This document shows, piece by piece, positions 23,213 to 34,000 of a stretch of 64,000 nucleotides of DNA. This DNA is from Rhynchopus sp. YZ270_cl-10 (taxonomy: Eukaryota; Euglenozoa; Diplonemea; Diplonemida; Diplonemidae). Each line of letters starts with the position of its first letter. The stretch's first letter is position 1. The translations under genes and the position numbers were made by a program. Under the pieces are notes generated by a model. The model was given only the letters and a program-made list of their open reading frames with translations. It made no database searches and was not told the origin of the DNA. Where the stretch lies: positions 310,001 to 374,000 of the forward strand of contig OZ037845.1 in NCBI GenBank assembly GCA_964035575.1. Direction: 5' to 3'.

Positions 23213-24150
23213 CAGCTTGTTTTTGTGCCCAAAATTTCTCAGCACTGCTGACCAGGGACATTGGGAACATATGGGGAGATCCGGGTGCCCGCAACAACAA
23301 TATTCACAAGCAATCACAAAAAAAAAATCCTCTTCACAAAAAATCACAAACAATCACAAACAAAAAATCTTATTCACACAAAATCACAAAAAATAAATCC
23401 TATTCACAAAAAATCACAAACAATCACAAAAAATAAATCCTATTCGCAAAAAAACACAAACGATCACAAAAAATCACAAAAATCACAAAAAATCACAAAA
23501 AAAAAATCCTATTCACAAACAATCACAAAAAATCACAAACAAAAAATCTTATTCACAAAAAATCACACAAAATCACAAAAAATAAATCCTATTCACAAAA
23601 AATCACAAACAATCACAAAAAATCACAAAAAATCACATCCACTTTTTGTGATTTTTTGTGATTTTTTGTGATTGTTTGTGATTTTTTGTGAATAGGATTT
23701 TTTTTTTGTGATTGCTTGTGATTTTTTGTGAATAGGATTTATTTTTTTGTGATTTTGTGTGATTTTTTGTGAATAGGATTTTTTTTTTGTGATTGCTTGT
23801 GATTTTTTGTGATTTTTGTGATTTTTTGTGATTTGTTGTGAATAGAATTTTTTTTTTTGTGATTTTTTGTATTTATTTTATGTGATTTTGTGTGATTTGT
23901 TGTGATTTGTTGTGATTTTTTGTGATTTTTTGTGAATATTGTTGTTGCGGGCACCCGGATCTCCCCAACATAGGGATTTTTGCGGAGCAAAAAAAAATCA
24001 AACAAATGGCGCCGCAGGCGAAAAAAAATTAGGGTACAGTGTAAAAATCTATCTTTTTTACAGCACATAGTCACACACCTAACCCTTTTTTGCGGAGCAA
24101 AAAAGGGAAAATGGCGCCGCAGGCAAAAAAAAATTGAGGTACAGCCTGGA
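23213..24150. mobile_element. F segment, copy 1 (interrupted)
   Basis: TCAGCTTGTTTTTGTGCCC, CAGCACTGCTGAC and TTGGGAAC to the left of the palindrome and TTTTTGCGGAGCAAAAA, ATGGCGCCGCAGGCG and GTGTAAAAATC to the right match one continuous segment on the other strand at 25800-26010. The palindrome was therefore inserted into F. The outer limits of F are not sharp. Confidence 0.65.
23272..23967. mobile_element. Palindromic foldback element of ATCACAAA repeats
   Basis: Unique ends TGGGGAGATCCGGGTGCCCG (left) and its exact inverse (right), continuing through CAACAACAATATTCACA, flanked by ACATA on each side (23267-23271 and 23968-23972), a 5-bp duplication. Everything between is degenerate AATCACAAAA on the left arm and TTTTGTGATT on the right, turning at about 23640. 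It would fold into one hairpin about 345 bp long. Confidence 0.85.
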
Positions 24151-24929
24151 TGGTGCGGTCAGCAACCCAGTTCCCATGGTACTCCCGTGGTTCAACCATG
24201 ATTTTTTTTTTTTTTTTTTCCTGCAGGTGAGATTTCTCACCTCACTTTTTTTTTTTTTTTTTTTTTGTGAGATTTCTCACCCCAAAATCTCACCGTGGGA
24301 AACACTGTAAATTGGAGAGTTTTCGAGAGTATTTTTTTTAAATCGGGGAGTATTGGAGAGTTTTGGAGAGTTTTGGAGAGTTTTTTTTTTAAATTGGAGA
24401 GTTTTCGAGAGTTTTTCACAAATTCGCGATTAATCGCGAATTTTTTTTCTTTTTTTTTAATCGCTAAAACTCTCGAAAACACCAGTGGAGAATCTCCGCG
24501 ACTCCCGGGGATTTCAATGTATGAAAAGAGAAGTTAAAAGTGTTCAAACGCCTCACCGTACAACGGCGGACGCAAGTCACATAATTCTCCCAATCCTCCA
24601 GAGGTGCCATAAAAAGAGGAGAATTATTTGGTTGCACACAATCTCTACTGTTTTTCTTCTTTCCCCTTTTTCGTTACCCCTTCTATATGGTGGCCCACAT
24701 CACCCACCTAACTTTGCCTGAAATTTGGCAAAATATCAGGTGGATCAGCTCCCATGCAAACAAACCGGTTGTCAAGAAAAATGATCAAAATTGATTTTGA
24801 AAGAAAAAGAAACGAATCAAAAAAAGGGGGGAAATAGGAAAAAAGTGAAAGAGCCGTTCGATGTACAGACAATCTGCAGTTTTGAGGCCATGCGAGAAAG
24901 CGGGGGATAGATGTTGTATGTCAGATCAC

Positions 24930-24984
24930 ACACGGTGGAGCCCACCCAAAATGGGCGGACCCTTTTGGGCGGACTCCACCGTGT
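24930..24984. mobile_element. Small inverted-repeat element (ACACGGTGGAG arms)
   Basis: ACACGGTGGAGCCCACCC AAAA pairs with TTTTGGGCGGACTCCACC GTGT across an 11-base centre, with two mismatches. The arm sequence is the same as the inner arm of the MITE at 14711-14870. Confidence 0.65.
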
Positions 24985-25152
24985 ATAAGGACCAAAGGAG
25001 GACAAGGGGGGGGAGCACATTTGCCACTTTTTTTTGTTGTTCTTGCGTGAAAGCCACACAATTGATCGTCGTAGCAAAAATGGAAGAAAAAAAAAAAAGG
25101 CCCAAAGAAAAAAAAAATTCTTCAGGTGTTTTGCACGACATTAATTGCAAAT

Positions 25153-25297
25153 AAAAAGTTTATAAGATGACCGTGCTTAATCACCTTGAAGAAAACTTGA
25201 TGTGCTTCACGTAACGATGCATCTCTTGGACGCAATCTATCAATAATATACTGTAGTTACTGATGCACCTCCGACTGACCTACATACAATGCCAGCC
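25153..25297 (-). mobile_element. SINE-like unit: tRNA-like head joined to R1 hairpin tail
   Basis: On the minus strand it begins GGCTGGCATTGTATG, then TAGGTCAGTCGGAGG, which fits a pol III A box, then unrelated sequence, and ends with the R1 hairpin (AAGGTGATTAAGCACGG, TCATCTTATAAACTTTTT) and a T run. No B box survives. The head recurs at 61538-61668 and, shortened, near 42425-42465. Confidence 0.5.
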
Positions 25298-25799
25298 ATC
25301 CGGATGAAAGCACAAATAAATATTGGAAGAGAAGATAGACAGATCGGTACAACGCCTACACCCTTTCCCTGTTCGAATAATACAAAACAGAATACCAGAA
25401 AAAACAGAACAAAACGTATAAAAAAAAAAATGTTGGCGTCTCTTTGTGTCATCACATTGTGACAAAATCTCCACGTTCCCTCACAAAGTTTCGAATCGCT
25501 AAAAAAAAAAATTGCGCCGGAACCTATCGAATATAACACTGCATAACGTAAATGAAACTGTATTGGTTTTTTAAGAGTACTGGTTCAAGTCGTTCATAAA
25601 AAATGAGGGGTAAAGTGACCCGGGGTAAAGTCCTAAGAAAATTTGATCATATTCGTTATTGCACAGCAGTGATGATGAAAAAAAAAACTATAGAATTTCG
25701 GGATTTTTTGCAATTTTTACCTTACCTTACAGGACTCTAAGAGGGGTCCCGAAGGGACTCCAGAGCAACGCGACCCCACCATGAAGAGCACGGTCGTCA

Positions 25800-26010
25800 A
25801 GAAGCCCAAAAAAACGAGTCGGGATTCCGCAAAAAGGGGTTCTCTGAGTGACTCGTGGTGTAAAAAGCTAGATTTTTACACCGTACCATGAATTTTTTTC
25901 GCCTGCGGCGCCATTTTATCTTATTTTTTTTGCTTCGCAAAAAAAAGTATAGTTCCCAGTGTCTTCCCTTGTCAGCAGTGCTGAATTTTTGGGCAAAAAA
26001 CAAGCTGATC
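25800..26010 (-). mobile_element. F segment, copy 2 (uninterrupted)
   Basis: Inverse of copy 1: TTTTTTGCCCAAAAATTCAG, CACTGCTGACAAGG, CTGGGAAC, TTTTTTGCGAAGCAAAAAA, ATGGCGCCGCAGGCG, GGTGTAAAAATCTAGC. It lacks the palindrome. Confidence 0.65.
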
Positions 26011-26574
26011 CCGATCTTGAAATCTGGATTCCTGGATTAGACACTAGTTTTCCACATACAAAAACAATGACTGCCTCACACAAAACTACCGTTTTGGTGG
26101 GTGCTGGCTATATAAAACCCTGCACACAACCACGCGAAAATCCAAAAAAGGGGGTTTCCCACATATTTCCCCCTTTACTGTACCCCCACCGCCCCTATAT
26201 ACATTACTGTTGCACAGCCTCAAAAAAAAAAAAAAAAAAAAGCTTGAAACATGATAGGTCAAAACAGAGCCCCGTTTCCGTCTTGAGTCATCTTAGGGTA
26301 GAGGGAACAATACTGTTAACTATTCTCTTGATTTTCGCTGTCAGACAGACAAGCGTTCACTATCATATGCTTTTTAATGTTGTTCCCCCATACCCCGCTT
26401 TTTGACTCTCTCTCCGGAGGCTTCCTGGAATGCCCGTAGTAAAAGAAAAAAAGAAAAAAAGAGAAGTTGAAAGTGCGAACGCCTCACCGTTCATCGGCGG
26501 ACGCAGGTACTGGTTCTCTCCCAGGTTATCGAACCCCAAAAAAAAAAAAAAATGCTTTTGATAATTACCGTATT

Positions 26575-27462
26575 CCATACTTGGACCGCCCGAAATATAT
26601 TTCGGGCATTTCGGGCGAATTAGGGGCGGATTTCGGGCGATTTTGTGCGCCCGAAGTCGCCCGAAAACGCCCGAAATCGCCCGAAATGCAGATTTCGGGC
26701 GAATTCGGGCGCTTTTTCCGTCGTGAAAACCGACTAGGTGGGGTTCTACTCATTTTCGCAAAAAATTTTTTATATTTGGAAATATTTGATGCCAAATCTG
26801 TCAAAATAAGCAAGAATCGAAAACTTTTGTACACCTGAGTGCACTTTGGAGGCCCGTGAGAATCACCACCAAGTCACGGGTTTTCTGACTATCATTTGCT
26901 TATTCCTACCCAAAACACACTATGAACCGGGTTTTCACTATTTTTTCGTATTTCAGGGTGAATTTTTGTGAATTTTCGGGTCTCAGGGTGGTTCTGACCC
27001 ATTCTCGGGGTGTTTCGGGCCTGTAGTTGCTCAGGAGATGCCCAAAAACGTGAAAAATCGCCTTTTTACGTTTTTAGTAGTATTTTAGTGTAAATTGTTA
27101 GGGAAATCGGTTTTATACGTGGCTGCTAACAGAGCTGCACTCATATAAGTTGGGTTCTACTAGGAATTTTTGCTCAATTTTTTTTTTCTTTGAACAAATT
27201 TTGTGCCAATCTTTCAAATAAAGCGTTAGATTTTTACACTGATAACATGCTTCCCAGCACACATAAGATACTGGTTGTGCGCCCGAATCTGCCCGAAATC
27301 GCCCGAATTCGCCCGAAATGCGCCCGAATTCGCCCGAATTACGTATAAATTCCCTTTAAAACGCCCGAAATATATTTCGGGCACATTTCGGGCGCTCGGG
27401 ATCCGCGCCCGAAAAATCCGCCCGAATTCGCCCGAAATATATTTCGGGCGGTCCAAGTATGG
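26575..27462. mobile_element. Inverted-repeat element with CGCCCGAA subterminal repeats
   Basis: Perfect terminal repeats of about 33 bp starting CCATACTTGGACCGCCCG and running through AAATATATTTCGGGC. TATT sits outside both ends and may be the target duplication. Both end regions are crowded with CGCCCGAA/TTCGGGCG words in both orientations; the 0.5 kb centre is AT-rich with no coding frame. Non-autonomous; superfamily uncertain. Confidence 0.75.
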
Positions 27463-27898
27463 TATTCGTACAAATTATCGACCATAATGTTCGACCTTTT
27501 CAGGATTTTTCTGGAAGTTGGAAGACCATTTTTTTTTACGATAATTTTCGAATATGGTTGGGGGGTATCTTGTTATTATTTTTTCCCCTTCAAGCCTGAT
27601 ACATAGAGGTATCTCTTGTATTCACACCCTTCAGAAATACAACACCTCGTGGAAGGTGTATTTTCTTTTTTGCACTAACGAACTTTGACCAGGGTAAAAT
27701 ACAGAGGTGTTTATCCGAAAAGTATAAAATAAAAGCGAAGCGCTGAAGAAGGAAGGGACACATACACAAAAGAGAAAAAGGCTGGTAATATAAGCTACCG
27801 TTTAGTCATCTTGAAAAAAAAAGGAAAAAAGAAAAATTGTATAGAAGCAATACACAGGAACACACACAAAGGGCCTTTTCGTGATATTTTTTTTGGAA

Positions 27899-27961
27899 AG
27901 TGGAGATTGCAACAACGGTGGCAACACAACCGAGGCAACTTCACTGATCCAATAATTTATC
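27899..27961 (-). repeat. S repeat, inverted copy
   Basis: The inverse of the GATAAATTGTTGGAG family: AGTGGAGATTGCAACAACGG, TGGCAACACAACCGAGGCAA, ending AATTTATC. Confidence 0.7.
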
Positions 27962-28075
27962 AAAAAAAAAATATAAAGTTCGAAAAGAAAGCCCAACCTT
28001 GTAAAACAGATTTTAAGATGAAAACAGAACGAAACACAATACTCCTTCGTTTAATTTAACATAGCAGCCATCTAC

Positions 28076-28207
28076 CACCTGATTTTTACCCAGCGTATAG
28101 GCGCGTATAGCGCGTAAAGGCTTTTTTTTGGGAAAAAGGGGTGGGGTTTGGCCTATACGGGCCAATACGGGCCTTTACGCGCCTATACGCGGGGTAAAAA
28201 TCAGGTG
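28076..28207. mobile_element. 132-bp MITE (CACCTGATTTTTACCC ends)
   Basis: CACCTGATTTTTACCC at the left, its inverse at the right, with arms continuing as CGTATAGGCGCGTA and TTTACGCGCCTATACGC. ATCTA occurs one base outside each end and may be the target site. Confidence 0.8.
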
Positions 28208-28841
28208 AATCTAAGAATTGGGAAAAATTTTACCCAAGAAGGAATATTGTACATGTTTAGGCAGGAAATGAAGAAAGTAGGATAGATCAACCAAGAAAGA
28301 AAACTTGATGAATGTGCCTCTCGTGCACATCATGAATGAAAGAAACGTTGAAAGATAACCTGTACCTGTCGTGAGAAGACACACATCCAAGAAAGAATCA
28401 TTAAACATAAAATACTAAAGCCTTTTGCAAAAAGCTTCGTCGCCGTTAAAAAGAGAAAAAAATAATTGAGAGGTGGGTAATTAGTGTCTCCTTTTGCTGA
28501 GCACACTGTATTTTTAAAAAAGAAAATCTTACATCTTTGAGCAATACCAAAGGTTTTTTTTCCCCTCTGAAAGAAAAGAGAAGTTGAAAGTGCAAAACGC
28601 CTCACCGTTCGAGATAAAAAATAAACATTCTTGTATGTGTTTACTGGGGTGGACAGAGATGTGGTCGTGAAGCGCCTCGTCACTTCTTGGGTATCGCTTG
28701 AAGGCAAATCCGCAAATGAAAAACCGGGTTTTTTTTTTACTAGCAATGATCTGTCTTACTTCCCTCCTTTTTTGTTGATCACAGCCATATATAGGTTTCT
28801 TGCCTGTATGGCGCATGGGTGAAAGGGGGTAAACAAGGAAA

Positions 28842-28960
28842 AGTTGTGAATAATAAATGAGTCCAACAACCCGTGACAGTGTACCTTTGGTACAATGACC
28901 GGTGTACCGTGGGTGGACCCCCAACCATTTCGTGGCCTACATTTGCTATATTTCTGTGCC
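28842..28960 (+). repeat. R3 repeat, long form
   Basis: CCCGTGACAGTGTACCTTTG, GTACAATGACCGGTGTACCG, GGTGGACCCCCAACCATTTC. Matches 51303-51400 and 61538-61600. Confidence 0.7.
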
Positions 28961-31068
28961 AATCACCATAGCTCCAGAGTACTTTATTGTGGCAACTGCG
29001 GGTTTCTAAAAAGAAAAAAAAAACATTAAGGATGAAATGACCCTCTCGGGACACAACGTCCGTCCCTATTAAAACAAAACAAAAAAACGTTATTTAGTGA
29101 CAACTCCCCCCTTTCTTCGAATCGATTCCTGAAAGCAATTATGATGAAAAAAATATTACGGAACAAAAAGCTGGTAAACAGAAGAAGGCAAAAAAAAAAA
29201 AGTTGAGAAGATGACTTTTTCGTGTTCATGCAGTCACCTAAACTCAACAGAAGGGCAAAAAAGCGGGACTACGGCATGATCCACGTACAACAAAGACCAA
29301 CATTTGGGAGTGTAGTTTTGTTTTGCACGCCGGGTGCCATTAGTTCCCCCCCCTTCTCCCTCCCCTATTTTATCTGCTTTTCTCCTTTTCTTTTTGCAGC
29401 ATCGACTGTTTTGTTCACCCCAAAAAAAAAAGGGGGGGAAGGGGGTTGAGCATGATGAAATTAGTGTGAACTTTTAAAAACCTAAGCATCTGCTTAGAAA
29501 CCTGAAAGAAAAGTAATACAGTATCTTGGGGAGGGGTGCGGAGGGGGTGTGAAACCCAAAAGGAAAAAGAAAAAGCCTCATATCTCATGAAGATGTGGGG
29601 GAGGGATAGGAAGTAATCCAACAAAAATATGGGACTATACTAAATTCTACTTTTATGCTACTGCACGCGAGCAATGTTGCTGGCGGAGGGAGAAAAAAAA
29701 AACAACAAAAAGAAGGGGGGGAAATTGTAATACGGATGTGTCTCTCTTCGTGCACACATAATCTTTGGCTCTTCGTTACCAGAGACGGTTGTTAGGGGGT
29801 GATCATGACCCCAAATAAAAAGGAAAAAAAAAAGGTGTAAGACGAATGTGGCTCGCACAAACGCCTCACCGTACATCGGGCGGACCCAGGCACTGATCAA
29901 AAAAAAATAAAAAATAAACCTTGAACAGCTGTTCCTCATACATCTTACAAAAGAGGAACCGCAACTCAGTATGAACCAAACCCTCATGTTTTCGTGCCTT
30001 CAATCGTTGTCAGCACGTTGAGTAATGATTTTTGTTGGTGTCGTATGACGGTATCAAGGTCAAAGGGAGAAGGCTCTGTAAAGATGAACGAATTGCACCT
30101 CTCGTGTACACATCTTTAAAATATGATTGCAAAGCCTCTCTGTGCCGTAGTCGTTGTGTAAAATGTATTAAGAAATCATGCTGCATGACGGACAATGTCA
30201 TACCTGTCTATAAAAATCTGTCCTGGACCGCGAGGATGCTTAACACGGTGTGTTTCTTTTTTAAATTACGATTACCTAGTGAGTAGGCAGGTTGAGTGTT
30301 ATTGGCAGAAGCGCCGACAACGCCTTCCCTGTTGCTGCCGCGTACTGCGGGTTCTTGTTTGTCTACGCAACGGGGTTACACATGAGGGACAGCAGCCCTG
30401 AATCTGTGACACGAGGGGAATACACAGACACACATTCCCTCACTATGTGGCAGGTGTGCCCTGGTGACGGGAGTGGGGGTTTCTTCAAGTCTGTCATTTT
30501 TGCGGAAATTTCCGCGAGAAATCTGTCACAAAACCATCTCATTTTAAGAAAAAGAGAAGCTGAAAGTGCAAACGCCTCACCGTTCATCGGCGGATGTAGG
30601 CACCGGTTCCCCGCGGGGAAGAAAAATACGTTTTTCATAATTTTTTTGCATTCATTCCTTTGATGTAATACGCACGGATGTGTTCTTTGTATGGTGTTAA
30701 GCTTATTTTACCAAACCACAATCAAAATTGAACACAAGGCAGTCAGAGAAATATGGGGAAAATCTTAGGACACACACAAAAAAAGAAAAAGAGAGAGAGA
30801 AGAAAAAAAGAAGATCAAAGGGCCGTATCGTACCTAACGGGTTTGACAGAGCGTGTGGCACAGGGGTGGCGTGCCACCTCCTCACACCGCTCCACACACA
30901 GTGTGCTCATAACCTATTGCCCCTTCTAGCGGAGTCAAGTAAAGACAGCTTCGCCAGTGGGTCGGAGACTGGTGTTGTGTCGAACGTATCCAGCCTCCAG
31001 TGGCAGGTAGAGTTGAGATGGTTCCAAGCATCTCGTGCTGCGTCACCAACAGGTATGATTTAAGGCGT

Positions 31069-34000
31069 TCACTCAAGTGTTAGTTCGTTCGTCTGGTTCG
31101 TCATGTTCGTCACTGTCATAAACTCATCATGAAGTAGCTCGGCTGCCGGAGGTCTCTGCAGAGGCTGGCGCGAAAAGCATCTCCTCAAGAAGGCGGCCAG
31201 CTGTGGGCTCGCAGAAGCAGGCACGGGCGGTCCGCCTCTGCCGTTGATGATCTTGTTCAGTGTTTCGTGTGTGGGTTCCAGCTTCCCTGTGCGCCAAGGT
31301 GTGACGCCAAGCATCTCAATGATGGTGCATCCCAAAGACCAGATGTCGCATCGTGTGCCGTACTCCACATCGCATTCGCCAGTCTTGCGCAGAAGCACCT
31401 CGGGTGCCATCCAAAAGGGTGTGCCCACGCACGTCTGCGCACCATGTGCACCAAACGTCTCGTCCTCCTCCTCATCAAACAGTTTGCTGCAGCCAAAGTC
31501 AGACAGCTTCACCGTCGCGTCAATCGACAGCAGAAGGTTGTCTGCCTTCACGTCGCGGTGTGCAATCGCAGAGCGTCCGTTGTTCCCGCTGTGCAGGTAC
31601 GCCAGTCCCAGAAGCACGTGGCGTGTGTACTCACGCACTGTGTCCTCGTCCAGTGCTGCCTTCCGTGCACGCAGCAGGCTCTTCACAGACCCGCCAGGCA
31701 TGTACTCCATGAAGATCTCAAGACACGACGCATCACGCCACATGTGTCCCAGGTACTGCACAACGTGTGGGTGGTGCAGGGATCGCATCAGAGTGAACTC
31801 CTGTTCCACACGCATCCGTGCCTTTGCTGAGTGTGACGCACCCAACTGCATCTCCTTCACTGCCACATGCCGGTCTGACCCCTTCAGTGACGCAAGGAAG
31901 ACAACCCCAAACGACCCCTTCCCCAGTGCAGGACGCATCTTCTTGCACGTCTTCATCTCGTCCGGCTGCAGCCACATCTTCTCAGGAGGCACCGACACAG
32001 GCGCAGACGGCTTTGCAGACATCGTCCCCTCCACCCACAGCGCAATGAAGGGGTGGCGCAGAAGCTCAGGTGCGTCGTCACGTTCGCTTGGGTCCTTCGT
32101 CAGACATTTCCAGATGAAGTCGTGTGCAGACGTCGACACGTCCTCCACCACGTTCTCTGGTGGGTATGCGGGTGCGTTCATCATTGCAGCCCACAGGTTC
32201 GCACAGTCGGCCTTCCCAGGAGGCACACCCTTGTTCAGCACCTCCGACACTGTGCACCCCAAGCTGTAGATGTCTGCAGGTGTCCCTGCCGTCACGAACC
32301 CTGTCCCGCATGCAAGCACCTCGGGTGCGATCCAGTTCGGACTCCCCACCTGTGTGTTCCCGCAGGTCGACATCGTCGCATTGTTGAAGGGCATTGCTGC
32401 AGGTGAGGGCAGCTTCCCCCAGTCCGCATCGCTGTTGAGCTTCTTCAAGGAACCAAAGTCGCACAGCTTTGCCGTCCCCTCTGGTGTCAGCAGGATGTTG
32501 TCGCCCTTGATGTCCCTGTGCACAACTTCGTTGCTGTGCAGAAACGACAGTGCCTGCAGCACTTGGTGGATGTAGTACGCAGCTGTTGCCTCCTCCAGAC
32601 GTGTGTCCATCCCACGCACAAGCGCACCCAACGTGCCCCCTGACACGTACTCCATCAGGATGCAGAGACGGCCCCCGACAGGGTCGAACACCACGTCCAG
32701 CATCTCTGTCAGGTGTGGGTGGCGAAGGCCCTTCAGCAGCTCCAACACCAGCTTAGCCTCCTCTGCGTCCCGGCGCTGTGCACCGAGCTGCTCCTTGACT
32801 GCCATGTAGTCGCCGTTGTTGAGACGACCTACGAAGACAGCACCGAATCCGCCTTTGCCTACTTCGACCTCTTTGTGCCAGTCTGCATACGACGCGTTGG
32901 AGGGACCTTCGACGTGCTCGCCTACGGGGAGGCCGCTGAGGGAGACACCGCCGCTGTTCACGGTGTGGAAGAAAGGCTTCGTCTGCACGAGGTGGGAGCC
33001 GTGCTCTTCCGAGAAGGCCATCGAGTGGCTCACCGCATCCTGCAGCGTCGCAGCGCAGTATGTGTCCTCTGAGCTGTGCGGCTCCTCCACAGTGCGCAGC
33101 TCCTGCAGGAGGCTCTTCCTGTCGCCGTGCGCCATGTCCACACGCTCGCGCATCGACCTCACGTTGTAGCGGTAGAACAGAATACCCAGACACAGGACAC
33201 ACCCCGCCACACCAAGGAACACTGAAACAACGACCACAGCAATGTCCCCACTCCCCGAGTCCGTGCTTGAAGTGTTCGTGGAATTTGGTGATGGTGGGAA
33301 CGTCCAGTTATTGGGGTTGGAAGGTATTGGTGGCCACGTAAAGGTGGTGGAGTTGGGGGCAGAGGTGTTTGAGGTGTTTGAGAACCAAGATCCGTTGGGT
33401 GTGCCCGTTGTGTTTTCTACTGGCTCGTATGTATCGATAGGGTAGTCTGTGAGAGGCAACTCCGTGGTGCTTGGTGCTGCCCCTGTGACGTTCCAGAAAC
33501 TCAAATTCGAGTCCGTGGTGTTAGACCAGTCTGTGATGTTCCAGCTTGTGATGTTCCAGCTAGAGTTGTTACCCAACGTTGTTCCGTTGGAGCCGTTGAT
33601 CCATTCGGTCGATGTGTTCGGAGCCCCCGTGAAGTTCGAGATCCAGATTGCTTGGTCGCAGCAATTCCAGACGTTCGAACGGCACAGAAACCCCTCACTC
33701 CCACACGCGATCGACTCTTTGTTCGGCTTATCAACGTAGCCCACTGGGCAGCGCACGATGCTGCATGTGGGTGCCATCCCTCTCATGCACGAGGACAGAT
33801 TCCTCTTCTCCATGTCGGTGTAGTTCCCCCATATGTAAGGGGGCGTGCTGCTGTTCTCGAAGGCTGCGAAGCCGTAGGGGAGGGGGTAGATCCAGTCCAC
33901 GGAATAGTTCCACGATATGTTCCACGAGTAGCCTCCGTAGAAGGGGTCGCCCCAGGCCACGACGGTGCCGCTGTACGTGCGTGCAGCGTAGGCACGCCCT

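Larger units (their letters stand above)
22864..24307. mobile_element. hAT-type element with 8-bp target duplication
   Basis: Begins CAGTGTTTCCCA and ends TGGGAAACACTG except for one central base difference near the inner edge (CCCAGC / CGTGGG). TAAATTGG lies directly outside both ends (22856-22863 and 24308-24315), the 8-bp duplication typical of hAT transposons. Inside are GGTGAGATTT words near both ends, a GC hairpin (22945-22969) and the F segment with its palindrome. No transposase frame is present. Confidence 0.85.
21987..24523. mobile_element. Inverted-repeat DNA element, outer layer of a nest
   Basis: Ends are inverted copies of a 24-bp word, CATACATTGAAATCCC at the left and its inverse GGGATTTCAATGTATG at the right, differing by one swapped C/G. 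If the element starts at CATTGAAATCCC, a TA duplication flanks it on both sides. Just inside, both ends carry GAGTTTTCGAGAGT and CGCGATTAATCGCG words. No transposase frame is seen, so it looks non-autonomous. About 1.45 kb of its length is a later hAT insertion. Confidence 0.7.
21675..31068. other. Intergenic, no gene; nested transposable elements and hairpin repeats
   Basis: 9.4 kb between paralogs C and D with no supported gene. The first third is one nest of elements (21987-24523). The middle holds a palindrome (24930-24984), a second F copy (25800-26010) and the CGCCCGAA element (26575-27462). The rest has a 132-bp MITE (28076-28207) and R1-R4 hairpin repeats (for example 25153-25190, 29200-29240, 29464-29507; R4 type near 28305, 29731 and 30080). 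Many A runs on the plus strand. Confidence 0.7.

Noticed and set aside
23280-23970. Regular AATCACAAA repeats looking at first like a CRISPR array
   Set aside because: No constant-length spacers, low complexity, mirrored arms and a eukaryotic setting. It is a foldback palindrome.
31244-32269. Long plus-strand frames opposite the kinase regions, repeated in all four paralogs
   Set aside because: They mirror the GC-rich minus-strand kinase codons and recur wherever the kinases do. No independent domain.
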